Source: Humitalea rosea
Lineage (GTDB): Bacteria; Pseudomonadota; Alphaproteobacteria; Acetobacterales; Acetobacteraceae
Assembly (NCBI RefSeq): GCF_003253705.1
Contig: NZ_QKYU01000015.1
Coordinates: 1-64,000 of the forward strand
DNA length: 64,000 bases
Direction of reading: 5' to 3'
Below the pieces are notes generated by a model. It worked only from the letters and a program-made list of their open reading frames with translations. It searched no databases and was not told the origin of the DNA. Shown here one piece after another: positions 33,220 through 42,972 of the stretch (its first letter is position 1; the number at the start of each line of letters is the position of its first letter). A program made the position numbers and the translations under genes.

Positions 33220-35538
33220 TCAGAACCGCGTTCCGAAGCCAAAGCGGAACACCTGGGTCTGATCGTAGGATTTCTTGATGACGGCCTGCCCGAAATCGAG
33301 GTTGATCAGGCCGAACGGACTGCGCCAGGAGATGCCGACACCCACGCCGACGCGCGGGCTGCTGTCATCCTCGACGCCCGCCGCGGAGACGGACTGCGAC
33401 AGCGAGCCGACATCGACGAAGGTGCGGCCGAGCAGCCCCAGCTCATCCGGGACCGGCAGCGGGAAGCGGAACTCGCTGCTCTGCGTCCAGATCATCCGGC
33501 CGCCGAGGCTGTCGTTGGTGGTGATGTCGCGCGGGCCGGCACCGGCGGTGCGGAAGCCGCGCAGATTGTCGCCGCCGAGGAAGAAGCGGTCGATGATGCG
33601 CTCATCGGTGCCGGACAGGTTCTGCAAATACCCGGCCGAGGCGCTGAGCGCGATCACGTAGCTCTGGTGGCCAAGCAGCCGGTCGAGCGGGATGTAATAG
33701 GAGCCATCCACCCGCGAACGCAGGAAGGAGACATCGCCGCCGAGGCCCGCGAGGTCGTTCGCCAGGCGCAGCACATAGCCGTCGCGCGGCTCCAGCCGGC
33801 TGTCGCGGCGGTCGTAGGTCAAGGTCTGGCTGACCTGGCTCAACAGGGTGATGCCCTGCTGTTCCTTGATGTAGCGGCTGGCGTCGCTGAGGATGTCGTA
33901 CACATCGCGCTGGATGAGGCTGTAGGACAGCGTCTGCCGCAAATATTCGTTGAACTCGTAGCCGATGCGGACCACGCCGCCCGCGCGCCGCTCCTTGTAG
34001 GAGGAGGTGTCGGTGAGGTCGCGCTGCACGTAGAACAGATCCCCGCCGAGGGCGAGGTTGCGGTCCAGGAAGGACGGATCGGTGACCGAGAGGTCGATCT
34101 GGCTGCGCTGCTCGGCGATGGCGGCGTTGATGCGGGCATCGAGGCCGGTGCCAAGCAGGTTGCGCTCGCGGATGCCGAAATCGATCAGCGCGCCGGCATC
34201 GGTCGAATACCCGCCGCCGAGCGAGATTTCGCCGGTCGCCTTCTCGGCCACCTGGGTGTTCAGGATCACGCGGTCGGGGGCGCTGCCCGGCTGGGCATTC
34301 ACCTCGGCGCGGGAGAAGTAGCCCAGGTCCTGGATGCGCTGGCGCGAGCGGCGCACCTGCGCGGCATTGAAGGCATCGCCCTCGGCCACGCGGAACTCGC
34401 GCCGGATCACGCGATCCTCGGTGCGGGTGTTGCCGGTGATGTCGATGCGCTCGATGTAGTTGCGCGGCCCCTCGGCGACCTCGAACACCAGGCCGATGGT
34501 CGCATTCTCGCGGTTGCGGGTGATGCGGGGCGTGACGTCGACGAAGGGGAAGCCGCGGCGGTTGGCGGCATCGGAAATCGCCGTGGTGGTGCGTTCCACC
34601 GAATCGCCGTCGTACCAGTCGCCGGTCTCGATCTTCATCTCGGGCGCCAGGGTCGCGATGTCGAGGTTGCGGACACTGCCGCTCACCTCGGCGCTCGTCA
34701 CCCGGTAGCGGGGGCCTTCCTCGATCGTATAGGTCACGAAGAAGCCGGAGCGATCGGCCGCGAGCTCGGCCGTGCTGCCGCTGATGTTCACATCGGCATA
34801 GCCCTCGCGCAGGTAGAAGCGGCGCAGCAGCTCGCGGTCGAAGTTCAGCCGCTCCGGCTCGAAGGTGTCGGAGGAGGAGAGCAGGCGGTACCAGGCGGCC
34901 TCGCGGGTCGCGACGACCTCCTTCAGCCGGCTGTCGGAGAAGGAGGTGTTGCCGACGAAGGCGATGCGGGAGACGAGGGTCGTCTCGCCCTCGGTGATCT
35001 CATAGACGACATCGACCCGGTTCTGGTCGAGCTCGATGATCTTGGGCTCGATCCGGGCGCCGAAGCGGCCACGGCGGGCATACAGGTCCAGCATCCGCTG
35101 CCGGTCGGCCTGCACCGTCTGGGGGGTGAAGACGGCGCGGGCGCGGGTCTGCACCTCCGGCCGCAGCACATCGTCGCTGAGCTTGCGATTGCCCTCGAAG
35201 GCGACGCGATTGACGATCGGGTTCTCGACCACCCGCACCGTCACCGTGCCGCCGCTCGGCGTGACGGTGACATCGCGGAACAGCCCGGTCGCGAACAGCG
35301 TCCGCAGGCTGCGGTCCAGCCGGTCGGGATCCATCGGATCGCCCGGCTGCACCAGCATGTAGGAGCGGATGGTCTCCGCCTCGATCCGCTGATTGCCCTG
35401 GACCTCCACGGCTTGCACCGTCGGGAAGCTGGGGGCCGCGGGCGGAGCGGGGCGCCGCTGCTGCGCCTCGGCCGGAGCCGCCAGAGACAGCGGGACGAGG
35501 CAGGACGCTGCGAGCAGCAGGGCGCGGCTGGGGGTCAA
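33220..35538 (-). CDS. bamA: Outer membrane protein assembly factor BamA
   Basis: The 772-residue protein has a signal peptide (TPSRALLLAASCLVPLSLAAPAEAQ), five POTRA domains at about 35-410 (the first VQAVEVQGNQRIEAETIRSYMLVQPGD) and a beta-barrel ending FGQAVIKKSYDQTQVFRFGFGTRF, with terminal Phe. VDGSYYIPLDRLLG and FFLGGDNLRGFRTAGAGPRD mark the barrel's loop 6 region (the latter like VRGF). TTG at 35538 is the best start, with AGGAA about 8 nt upstream. A GTG 60 bases earlier is less likely. Confidence 0.95.
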   Translation of the reverse strand: MTPSRALLLAASCLVPLSLAAPAEAQQRRPAPPAAPSFPTVQAVEVQGNQRIEAETIRSYMLVQPGDPMDPDRLDRSLRTLFATGLFRDVTVTPSGGTVTVRVVENPIVNRVAFEGNRKLSDDVLRPEVQTRARAVFTPQTVQADRQRMLDLYARRGRFGARIEPKIIELDQNRVDVVYEITEGETTLVSRIAFVGNTSFSDSRLKEVVATREAAWYRLLSSSDTFEPERLNFDRELLRRFYLREGYADVNISGSTAELAADRSGFFVTYTIEEGPRYRVTSAEVSGSVRNLDIATLAPEMKIETGDWYDGDSVERTTTAISDAANRRGFPFVDVTPRITRNRENATIGLVFEVAEGPRNYIERIDITGNTRTEDRVIRREFRVAEGDAFNAAQVRRSRQRIQDLGYFSRAEVNAQPGSAPDRVILNTQVAEKATGEISLGGGYSTDAGALIDFGIRERNLLGTGLDARINAAIAEQRSQIDLSVTDPSFLDRNLALGGDLFYVQRDLTDTSSYKERRAGGVVRIGYEFNEYLRQTLSYSLIQRDVYDILSDASRYIKEQQGITLLSQVSQTLTYDRRDSRLEPRDGYVLRLANDLAGLGGDVSFLRSRVDGSYYIPLDRLLGHQSYVIALSASAGYLQNLSGTDERIIDRFFLGGDNLRGFRTAGAGPRDITTNDSLGGRMIWTQSSEFRFPLPVPDELGLLGRTFVDVGSLSQSVSAAGVEDDSSPRVGVGVGISWRSPFGLINLDFGQAVIKKSYDQTQVFRFGFGTRF

Positions 35539-35628
35539 GGCTGGTTCCTGGCGGTGCACAAAGCGTGAAGGACGGCGGACACTACTCTGCCCGCCCACGC
35601 GGCGCCAACCCTGGGAGAATAAACAGCC

Positions 35629-36744
35629 TCAGCCGAACAATCCGGCCGCCCAACGGAACACGCCAAGGCTGGTCAGGTCGTTCCAGGTGGCGAAGACGAA
35701 CAGCGCCATCAGCAGTGCAAACCCAGCCTGGAAGCCATATTCCACCGCCCGCGCCGGCAGCGGCCGGCCCCGGATCGCCTCGGCCGCGTAGAAAACGAGA
35801 TGGCCGCCATCGAGCACGGGAATCGGGAACAGGTTGATCAGCGCCAGATTGACCGAAAGCACCGCGATGAAGGTGATGAGACTCGCAGCCCCCATGGTCG
35901 CGACCTGGCCTGAAAGCTGGGCGATCCGCAGCGGCCCGCCGAGTTCATCGGCGCTGCGCTGGCCGGAGACCATCTGCCACAGGCCATGCAGGGTCTGCCC
36001 CGTCACCGTCCCGGTATGCGCGACGCCGGCCCAGGCCGCGCTCAGCGGATCGAGGCGCACGAAGGTCGGCACGCCGCCGCCGACGCCAAGCCGGCCCTCG
36101 GTCGAATCGGGCCGCGCCTCCGGGGTCGCCGAGAGCACCGCCTCCTCGCCCGAGGCGCGGGCGATGCGCAATTCGATCGGCACGCCGGCGCGGGGCAGGA
36201 CGTGGGTCTGCACCTCCTCGAAGCGGGTGACCGGGGTGCCGTCCATCGCCAGGATGCGATCGCCGGGCTGCAGCCCGGCGCGGGCGGCGGCCGAGCCTTC
36301 CGCCACGCTGGCGATGGTCGTGCTGCCGATGGGCTGGCCGACGCTGACGAAAAGCCCGGCGAACAGCACGGCCGCGAGGGCGAAGTTGGCGATGGGCCCG
36401 GCCGCGACCACGATGGCGCGGTCGATCACGGGTTTTTCATGGAAGGTCTCGCCCGGGCGCCAGGCGGCGCGCTGCTCCGGCGTCGCGTCATCCGGGCCTT
36501 CCTGGCCGTGCAGCTTCACATAGCCGCCGAGCGGGAGCCAACCGATCTGCCATTCGGTGCCGCGGCTGTCGGTCCATCTCGCCAGGGCCCGGCCGAAGCC
36601 GACCGAGAAGCGCTCGACATAAACACCGCGCCAGCGCGCGGCGAGGTAGTGGCCGAGTTCGTGGATGAAGACGAGGACGCCCAGCACCACGACGAAGGAG
36701 AGCACTGTGCGGAAAGGTTCGGGCAGAAGGTCCAACACAATCAC
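35629..36744 (-). CDS. rseP: Site-2 intramembrane zinc protease RseP
   Basis: The 371-residue membrane protein has HELGH at residues 28-32 within the first membrane helix, a periplasmic PDZ domain (GLQPGDRILAMDGTPVTRFEE, about 125-205), and the second metal site NLFPIPVLDGGHLVFYAAE near 315. S2P proteases cleave single-pass substrates such as anti-sigma factors or remnant signal peptides. GTG starts at 36744 or 36738 are both possible. The place between dxr and bamA is conserved. Confidence 0.96.
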   Translation of the reverse strand: MIVLDLLPEPFRTVLSFVVVLGVLVFIHELGHYLAARWRGVYVERFSVGFGRALARWTDSRGTEWQIGWLPLGGYVKLHGQEGPDDATPEQRAAWRPGETFHEKPVIDRAIVVAAGPIANFALAAVLFAGLFVSVGQPIGSTTIASVAEGSAAARAGLQPGDRILAMDGTPVTRFEEVQTHVLPRAGVPIELRIARASGEEAVLSATPEARPDSTEGRLGVGGGVPTFVRLDPLSAAWAGVAHTGTVTGQTLHGLWQMVSGQRSADELGGPLRIAQLSGQVATMGAASLITFIAVLSVNLALINLFPIPVLDGGHLVFYAAEAIRGRPLPARAVEYGFQAGFALLMALFVFATWNDLTSLGVFRWAAGLFG

Positions 36745-36756
36745 TCCGTAAGGGCG

Positions 36757-37929
36757 TCAGACAGCTGCGAGCGGCTGCGCGGCCGGCAGGGCCGCCGTTG
36801 CCAACCGCCGCGCCTGAGTGTCCAGCGCCAGCACCGCATCCAGATCCACGACGGGCGGGGTGCCCATCCTGTCCAGGATACGTTCAACAAGTTCGGCAAT
36901 GCCGAGGAAGCCGAGGCGGCCAGCCAGGAAGGCGGCCACCGCGACCTCGTTCGCCGCATTCAGAATGGTGGGGGCGCCGGCCCCCACCCTCAAGGCCTCG
37001 CGGGCCAGATGCAGCGCCGGGAAACGTTTTGTATCGGGTGTGAAGAATTCCAGCCGCGCCAGCGCCGCCAGATCCAGCCGCGGCACCGCGGCCGCCATGC
37101 GATCCGGCCAGGCCAGGCAATGGGCGATCGGCGTCCGCATGTCCGGGGCGCCAAGCTGGGCCAGGATCGAGCCATCCGAGAATTGCACCAGCCCATGCAC
37201 CGCCGATTGGGGATGCACCAGCACCTCGATCCGGTCCGAGTCGAGGCCGAACAGCCGCGCGGCCTCGATCACCTCCAGCCCCTTGTTCATCATGGTCGCC
37301 GAATCGACGCTGATCTTGGCGCCCATCGACCAGACCGGATGCCGCACCGCCTGCGCCGGGGTCACGGCGGCCAACTGCTCATCGGTCATCAGCCGGCAGG
37401 GGCCGCCGGAGGCGGTGAGGATGATCTTCTCCACCGCATCGGCCGGGTGGCCCTGCATCGCCTGGAAGATGGCGTTGTGCTCGGAATCGACCGGCAGCAG
37501 CCGCGCGCCGGAGGCACGGGCGGCGGCCAGCATCACCTCGCCGGCGGAGACCAGGGCCTCCTTGTTGGCCAGGGCCACGGTCTTGCCCTGGGCCAGGGCG
37601 GCCAGGGTCGGGCGCAGCCCGGCGGCGCCGACGATCGCGGCCATGGTCCAGTCGGTGGGCAGGCTCGCGGCTTCCAGCAAGGCCGCCTCGCCGGCGCCGG
37701 AGCGCAGGCCGGTGCCGGCCAGGGCCTCGCGCAGGGCCATGCCCTCGGCGGCATCGGCGACGACGGTGAGATCGGGGCGGAAGCGGCGCGCCAAGGCGGC
37801 GAGTGCCGCCACATCGCGATGCGCGGTCAGCGCCGCGACGGCGAAGGCGCCCTCTGGCGCTGCCTCCAGCAAGGCGATGGTGCTGCGCCCGACCGAGCCG
37901 GTCGCGCCCAGGATGGTGATGCGCCTCAT
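36757..37929 (-). CDS. dxr: 1-deoxy-D-xylulose 5-phosphate reductoisomerase
   Basis: The 390-residue NADPH enzyme commits carbon to the non-mevalonate isoprenoid pathway. It has the ITILGATGSVGRSTI cofactor loop, VALANKEALVSAGEVM, LLPVDSEHNAIFQ (metal site) and LTASGGPCRLM. Start ATG 37929 overlaps the cdsA stop (ATGA). It supplies precursors for undecaprenyl phosphate made with the nearby UppS. Confidence 0.97.
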   Translation of the reverse strand: MRRITILGATGSVGRSTIALLEAAPEGAFAVAALTAHRDVAALAALARRFRPDLTVVADAAEGMALREALAGTGLRSGAGEAALLEAASLPTDWTMAAIVGAAGLRPTLAALAQGKTVALANKEALVSAGEVMLAAARASGARLLPVDSEHNAIFQAMQGHPADAVEKIILTASGGPCRLMTDEQLAAVTPAQAVRHPVWSMGAKISVDSATMMNKGLEVIEAARLFGLDSDRIEVLVHPQSAVHGLVQFSDGSILAQLGAPDMRTPIAHCLAWPDRMAAAVPRLDLAALARLEFFTPDTKRFPALHLAREALRVGAGAPTILNAANEVAVAAFLAGRLGFLGIAELVERILDRMGTPPVVDLDAVLALDTQARRLATAALPAAQPLAAV

Positions 37930-38777
37930 TGCCACAGCACCACGCCATAGCCGACGAAGAGCGCGAGCAGGGCCGCCGTGGGGGCCGCCGCCAGCACGCC
38001 ATCCAGCCGGTCCAGCAGCCCGCCATGGCCGGGGATCAGGCTGGAGGTGTCCTTGACGTGGAAATGCCGCTTGATCGCGCTTTCCAGCAGGTCGCCCGCC
38101 TGGGTCGCGACGCCGAGCAGCGCCGCCACCGCCATCACCCGCCCGGTCGGGCCGGGCGCCATGGCCGAGGCGACCGCGACACCCACGATCATCGCCCCGA
38201 GCAGCCCGCCCAGCGCCCCCGACCAGGTCTTTCCCGGCGAGATGGCGGGCGCGAGCCTGGGCCCGCCAAAGGCGCGGCCGGCGAGATAGGCGCCGCTGTC
38301 GCTGGCCCAGACCACCAGGAACAGGAACAGCACATTCGCCTGCCCCGCCGCATTGTCGTGACGCAGCTCGATCAGCGCGATGCCGGCGAGACCGATATAG
38401 AGCACCCCGATCGCGAGCCAGGCCGGCGGCTTGGTCGGCGCCACATCCCGCGCCGCGATCACCCAGGTCCCGACGAAGCCCAGGAACAGCACCAGCAGCG
38501 CGAGGCGGCCCTCATCGGCGATGGAGAAGGTGCAGGCCGCCAGCACGACCAGCGGGACCGCCGCCCCCGGCAAGGTCCGCGTCCGCAGCCCGCAGAGATG
38601 CACCCATTCCCAGGCCAGCACCGCGATGGCGAGCGCGATCATCGCGGTCCAGGGCGCGGCCCCGAGCCAGATGCCGGCCAGCGCCGCGGGGCCCAACACC
38701 GCCGCCGACAAGGCGCGTTTGCGCAGGTCGCGCCAATCCTTTGACGTTCTGGCCGTCGCCACCGGGGCCGCGGACAT
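37926..38777 (-). CDS. cdsA: Phosphatidate cytidylyltransferase
   Basis: The 283-residue polytopic membrane enzyme makes CDP-diacylglycerol. About seven hydrophobic helices precede the signature WASDSGAYLAGRAFGGPRLAPAISPGKTWSGALGG, followed by QAGDLLESAIKRHFHVKDTSSLIPGHGGLLDRLDG. It lies 5 nt after uppS and overlaps dxr by 4 nt. Confidence 0.96.
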   Translation of the reverse strand: MSAAPVATARTSKDWRDLRKRALSAAVLGPAALAGIWLGAAPWTAMIALAIAVLAWEWVHLCGLRTRTLPGAAVPLVVLAACTFSIADEGRLALLVLFLGFVGTWVIAARDVAPTKPPAWLAIGVLYIGLAGIALIELRHDNAAGQANVLFLFLVVWASDSGAYLAGRAFGGPRLAPAISPGKTWSGALGGLLGAMIVGVAVASAMAPGPTGRVMAVAALLGVATQAGDLLESAIKRHFHVKDTSSLIPGHGGLLDRLDGVLAAAPTAALLALFVGYGVVLWQ

Positions 38778-38782
38778 GCGGC

Positions 38783-39562
38783 TCAGCCCGACCTGAGGCC
38801 GAAGCGGCGCTCGCGCCCGGCGTATTCGGCCAGGGCGGCACGCAGATGCTCGGCGCCGAAATCCGGCCAGAGCACATCGGGGAAGGTGAATTCGGCATAG
38901 GCCGCCTGCCAGAGCAGGAAATTCGACAGCCGCTGCTCGCCCGAGGCGCGGATCACGAGGTCGGGGTCGGGCATGCCCGCGGTCGAGAGGCGCGAGGAGA
39001 CCAGCGCCTCGGTCACATCCTCAAGCCGCAGGGTGCCGGCCGCGACATCGGCCGCGATGGCGCGGGTGGCGGCGACGATCTCGGCCCGCGCGCCATAGGA
39101 GAGCGCAACATTCAGGTTCAGCCGGGTGCCCCCGGCGGTGCGGGTCTCGGCGGTGATGATGGCCTCGGCGATGTCCGGGCCGAAGCGCTTGCGATCCCCG
39201 ATCACCCGCAGCCGGACGCCGTTCTTCACGAGCTGCCCGACCTCATGCCGCAAATACAGGCCGAGCAGGCCGGTGAGGTCCCGGACCTCCTCCTCCGGCC
39301 GGTTCCAGTTCTCGGAGGAAAAGGCGAAGAGCGTCAGCCAGCGGATGCCGGAATCGGCCGCGGCCTCGATGGTGCGGCGGGCGGCCTCGGCGCCGGCCTT
39401 GTGGCCCAGGGCGCGCGGCAGGCCGCGGGCCTGCGCCCAGCGGCGATTGCCGTCCATGATGATGCCGACATGGACCGGAACGCCCCCCCCGGCGGATGCC
39501 GGCAGCAGCGCGGGCGCCTGGGTCGCGGGCTCCAGTGCCGCGGAGGTATCGGGGGCGGCCAT
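38783..39562 (-). CDS. uppS: Undecaprenyl diphosphate synthase (cis-prenyltransferase)
   Basis: The 259-residue enzyme extends farnesyl diphosphate to the C55 carrier for peptidoglycan and O-antigen. HVGIIMDGNRRWAQARGLPR holds the catalytic Asp37. LTLFAFSSENWNRPEEEV and DLVIRASGEQRLSNFLLWQAAYAEFTF are family signatures. A 28-residue Ala/Pro-rich extension precedes the domain. The start overlaps the frr stop (TGATG). Confidence 0.97.
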   Translation of the reverse strand: MAAPDTSAALEPATQAPALLPASAGGGVPVHVGIIMDGNRRWAQARGLPRALGHKAGAEAARRTIEAAADSGIRWLTLFAFSSENWNRPEEEVRDLTGLLGLYLRHEVGQLVKNGVRLRVIGDRKRFGPDIAEAIITAETRTAGGTRLNLNVALSYGARAEIVAATRAIAADVAAGTLRLEDVTEALVSSRLSTAGMPDPDLVIRASGEQRLSNFLLWQAAYAEFTFPDVLWPDFGAEHLRAALAEYAGRERRFGLRSG

Positions 39563-40134
39563 CAGACCGTCTTGATGTCCTTTTCCTTGTCGGTGAAGAT
39601 GCCGTCGATCTGCTTGATGTATTGATCGGTCAGTTTCTGCACCGCATCGGTCCAGTCCTTGGCCTCATCCTTGCTGATCGGCGCCTTCTTGTCCTTCTCG
39701 GCGTTTTTGGTCTGCTCCATCCCGTCGCGGCGGACGCCGCGGATGGCGATCTTGGTCGATTCGGCGTATTTGGAGGCGGCCTTGACCAGATCGTTGCGGC
39801 GCTCCTCGGTCAGCGGCGGCAGGGGCACGCGGATCACCTGGCCCTCGGTCTGCGGGTTCAGGCCAAGCTGGGCCTCGCGGATGCCCGCTTCCACCGCCTT
39901 CACCAGCGACTTGTCCCAGACCTGGACCTGCAACAGCCCCGGCCCCGCGACCGCGACGCTGGCGACCTGGTTCAGCGGGGTGTTGTTGCCATAGGCATCG
40001 ACGCGCACCGTCTCCAGCAGCGCCGGGCTCGGGCGGCCGGCCCGCAGGCCCTGGTATTCCTTCTTGAGGGTCTCGATCGCGCCGTCCATGCGACGGGTCA
40101 GATCCTCTTTCAGTCCTGCAAGATCGATCGGCAT
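39562..40134 (-). CDS. frr: Ribosome recycling factor
   Basis: The 190-residue protein with EF-G splits post-termination ribosomes. It is largely helical, with GLRAGRPSPALLETVRVDAYG at the domain boundary, QVWDKSLVKAVEAGIREAQLGLNPQTEGQVIRVPLPPLTEERR, and a C-terminal helix VQKLTDQYIKQIDGIFTDKEKDI. It lies 34 bp after pyrH. Confidence 0.97.
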   Translation of the reverse strand: MPIDLAGLKEDLTRRMDGAIETLKKEYQGLRAGRPSPALLETVRVDAYGNNTPLNQVASVAVAGPGLLQVQVWDKSLVKAVEAGIREAQLGLNPQTEGQVIRVPLPPLTEERRNDLVKAASKYAESTKIAIRGVRRDGMEQTKNAEKDKKAPISKDEAKDWTDAVQKLTDQYIKQIDGIFTDKEKDIKTV

Positions 40135-40168
40135 GACCCAACTCCCACCAAGTCTTAAATCGTCTGTA

Positions 40169-40888
40169 TCACTGGTCTATCACGGTCGTGAACTTGCCTT
40201 CGCCCTTCATGACGGCGGTGAAGGCCCCCGGCTCATGGATGTTGAAGACAATGATGGGAAGATGGTTTTCCCGTGCCAGGCTGATGGCGGCGGCATCCAT
40301 CACGGCCAGGTCGCGGGAGAGGATATCGAGGTAGGTCAGAGTCTCGTAGCGCTCGGCCCGCGGGTTCTTGCGCGGATCGGCGGAATAGATGCCATCGACC
40401 TGCGTGCCCTTCAGCAGCGCGTCGCAGCCCATCTCGGCGGCGCGCAGGGCGGCGGCGGTGTCGGTGGTGAAGAAGGGATTGCCGGTGCCGGCGGCGAAGA
40501 TCACCACCCGCCCCTTCTCCATGTGCCGCACGGCGCGGCGGCGGATGAAGGGCTCGGCCAGCGAGGCCATGGTGATCGCCGATTGCACGCGGGTCTCGAC
40601 GCCAGCACCTTCCAGCGCGTTCTGCATCGCCAGCGCGTTCATCACGGTCGCCAGCATGCCCATGCCATCGGCCTGGGCGCGGTCCATACCAACGGAGGCG
40701 GCGGAGACGCCGCGGAAGATATTGCCGCCGCCGATGACGAGGCAGACCTCGACACCAAGCTCGCGGACGCCCCGGACATCCTGGGCGATGGCCTTCACCA
40801 CCTTGGTGTCGAGGCCATAGTCGCGGTCGCCCATCAGAGCCTCCCCCGAGACCTTGAGCAGCACGCGCTTGTATCGCGGCTCGGCCAT
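40169..40888 (-). CDS. pyrH: UMP kinase
   Basis: The 239-residue hexameric kinase phosphorylates UMP. It has [66 protein letters not shown] and [19 protein letters not shown] in order. It sits in the usual tsf-pyrH-frr order, after a 78-bp gap that holds a stable hairpin. Confidence 0.98.
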   Translation of the reverse strand: MAEPRYKRVLLKVSGEALMGDRDYGLDTKVVKAIAQDVRGVRELGVEVCLVIGGGNIFRGVSAASVGMDRAQADGMGMLATVMNALAMQNALEGAGVETRVQSAITMASLAEPFIRRRAVRHMEKGRVVIFAAGTGNPFFTTDTAAALRAAEMGCDALLKGTQVDGIYSADPRKNPRAERYETLTYLDILSRDLAVMDAAAISLARENHLPIIVFNIHEPGAFTAVMKGEGKFTTVIDQ

Positions 40889-40934
40889 GTGGGCTCCTTC
40901 GGGGGTGTGCTGTGAGGTTTTAGAGACGACGGCC

Positions 40935-40958
40935 AGGGGGCGGCAAGTCCCGCCCCCT
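40935..40958 (-). terminator. GC-rich hairpin after tsf
   Basis: AGGGGGCGG (40935-40943) pairs with CCGCCCCCT (40950-40958), a 9-bp stem starting 8 nt after the tsf stop. There is no T-run, so partial termination or 3'-end protection is more likely than full termination. Confidence 0.5.
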
Positions 40959-40966
40959 TGCGTGTG

Positions 40967-41914
40967 TCAGTCCTTGGGGCCGACGCCGGTGGTCGTCGGG
41001 TGGGCGGTCCCGGCGGCGGCGGCGACTTCGGCGGCGAAATCGGCAGCCGGCGCCTTCTCGACGCCTTCGCCCAGGTGGAAGCGGGCGAAGCCGGTGAGCT
41101 TGGCGCCCGCCTTCTCGACGATGACCTTCACCCGGCTCTCGCCGTCATGCACCCAGACCTGCTCCAGCAGCACCACTTCCTCGTAGTACTTGCGGATGCG
41201 GCCCTCGACCATCTTGGCGATGATCGCCTCCGGCTTGCCCGAGGCGCGGGCCTGCTCGGAGAGCACGTCCTGCTCGCGGTGCAGCGCGGAGGGATCGACG
41301 CCGGAAACCTCCAGCGCCTCCGGCTTGGCGGCGGCGACATGCATGCCGATCTGGCGGCCGAGGACTTCGAGCGCATCGATCTCGGAGGGGGCTTCGAGCC
41401 CCACCAGCACGCCGATCTTGCCGAGGCCCGGCTTGATCGCATTGTGCATATAGGTCGCGACGATGCCGGATTCGACGCGCAGCACCTTGGCGCGGCGGAT
41501 CGTCATGTGTTCGCCGATGGTGGCGATCAGGCGGGTCAACTCGTCGCCGACGGTGTGGAGGGTCCCGGGGTAGGTCGCGGCCTTCAGCGCCTCGACGTCG
41601 TCACCGACCGAGAGGGTGAGCCCGGCGACTTCGGCCACGAAATTCTGGAAGGGCTCGCTGCGGCCGACGAAATCGGTCTCGGCGTTGACTTCGACCATGC
41701 CGGCGACCTTGGGGCCGGAGGCGACGCCGACGAGGCCTTCGGTCGCGGCGCGGCCGGCCTTCTTGGCGGCCGAGGACAGGCCCTTCTTGCGCAGCCAGTC
41801 GATGGCCGCTTCCATCTCGCCGCCGTTTTCGACGAGCGCCTTCTTGCAATCCATCATGCCGGCGCCGGTGCGTTCACGCAGGTCGCGCACCAGCAAAGGG
41901 GTAATCTCGGCCAT
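40967..41914 (-). CDS. tsf: Elongation factor Ts
   Basis: The 315-residue exchange factor for EF-Tu starts with the UBA-like [19 protein letters not shown] and includes the core [47 protein letters not shown] and [23 protein letters not shown]. It is expressed with rpsB but separated from it by a 12-bp hairpin that may tune the ratio. Confidence 0.98.
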   Translation of the reverse strand: MAEITPLLVRDLRERTGAGMMDCKKALVENGGEMEAAIDWLRKKGLSSAAKKAGRAATEGLVGVASGPKVAGMVEVNAETDFVGRSEPFQNFVAEVAGLTLSVGDDVEALKAATYPGTLHTVGDELTRLIATIGEHMTIRRAKVLRVESGIVATYMHNAIKPGLGKIGVLVGLEAPSEIDALEVLGRQIGMHVAAAKPEALEVSGVDPSALHREQDVLSEQARASGKPEAIIAKMVEGRIRKYYEEVVLLEQVWVHDGESRVKVIVEKAGAKLTGFARFHLGEGVEKAPAADFAAEVAAAAGTAHPTTTGVGPKD

Positions 41915-41954
41915 CGGAAGCTCTCCCGTGGGTGGTCATTACACAGCAAGCAGG

Positions 41955-41982
41955 CTCGCCGGGCGCATCAGCGCCCGGCGAG
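41955..41982 (-). terminator. Intercistronic 12-bp hairpin between rpsB and tsf
   Basis: CTCGCCGGGCGC (41955-41966) and GCGCCCGGCGAG (41971-41982) form a perfect 12-bp stem with a four-base loop, starting 5 nt after the rpsB stop. No T-run follows. A partial terminator or mRNA stabiliser fits best. Confidence 0.6.
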
Positions 41983-41987
41983 GATCA

Positions 41988-42860
41988 TCAGGCCTGGGCG
42001 ACCGGCGGCTCTTCGGCAGCGGGGGTCTCGGCGGCAGCGGGGGTCTCGCCGAGGAGTTCGGCGGCAAGCGCCTCATCCACCGGGGGCTCGCCCAGCACTT
42101 CGGCGGTCATGTCCGGCATGGCTTCCATCGGCAGGTCCTCGGCGGCGCCGAGATCCAGGCCGCTGGCCTGCAGGTTGGCGCTGATGCCGTCGAGCACGGC
42201 GCCGGCGACGCTGTCGCAGTACAAGGTGATGGCGCGGATCGCGTCGTCATTGCCCGGGATCGGGAAGGCGATGCCCGAGGGATCGGCATTGCTGTCGAGC
42301 ACGGCGATGACCGGGATGCCGAGCTTGTTGGCTTCCTCGATCGCCAGCTTCTCCTTGACCGTGTCGATCACGAAGATGATGTCGGGCAGGCCGCCCATCT
42401 CACGGATGCCGCCCAGGGCGCGGTCCAGCTTGGCGCGGTCGCGCGTCAGCATCAGGACCTCTTTCTTGGTCAGGCCCGCGGTGTTGCCGGACAGCTGCTC
42501 GTCCATCTGCTTCAGGCGCTTGATGCTGCCCGTGATGGTCTTCCAGTTGGTCAGCATGCCGCCGAGCCAACGGTGGTTCACGTAATACTGGCCGCAGCGC
42601 GTCGCACTTTCGGCAACGTATTCGGCGGCGGCCTTCTTGGTGCCCACGAAGAGCACGCGGCCACCGGCAGCCACCACGTCACGGACGGCGCGCAGGGCGC
42701 GGTCCATCAGGGGGACGGTCTGCTGCAGGTCGAGGATGTGGACCTGGTTGCGGATGCCGAAGATGAACGGCGCCATCTTCGGGTTCCACCGGCGGGTGTG
42801 GTGGCCGAAATGGACGCCTGCTTCGAGCAGGCCGCGCAGGGAAACGTCTGGCATCGCCAT
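41988..42860 (-). CDS. rpsB: 30S ribosomal protein S2
   Basis: The 290-residue protein starts [35 protein letters not shown] and has [30 protein letters not shown] and [31 protein letters not shown]-terminal Ala/Pro/Glu tail of about 60 residues is variable in the class. Its leader carries four tandem hairpins. S2 is known in E. coli to repress its own rpsB-tsf mRNA through the leader. Whether these hairpins serve that role is not known. Confidence 0.98.
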   Translation of the reverse strand: MAMPDVSLRGLLEAGVHFGHHTRRWNPKMAPFIFGIRNQVHILDLQQTVPLMDRALRAVRDVVAAGGRVLFVGTKKAAAEYVAESATRCGQYYVNHRWLGGMLTNWKTITGSIKRLKQMDEQLSGNTAGLTKKEVLMLTRDRAKLDRALGGIREMGGLPDIIFVIDTVKEKLAIEEANKLGIPVIAVLDSNADPSGIAFPIPGNDDAIRAITLYCDSVAGAVLDGISANLQASGLDLGAAEDLPMEAMPDMTAEVLGEPPVDEALAAELLGETPAAAETPAAEEPPVAQA

Positions 42861-42972
42861 GGGCGATTTCTTCCTTCTTCAAAAGTCCGGTTGAGCCTCC
42901 GCGGCACGAAGCCCGGCGAATGCCGGGACCGGACCCTGGCCCCATGAGGGGGGAAGGGTGCGCCGCGTGCGG

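Noticed and set aside
33667-35568. A 633-codon plus-strand frame opposite bamA
   Set aside because: Low-complexity Ala/Gly/Asp/Arg composition; BamA on the other strand is unambiguous.
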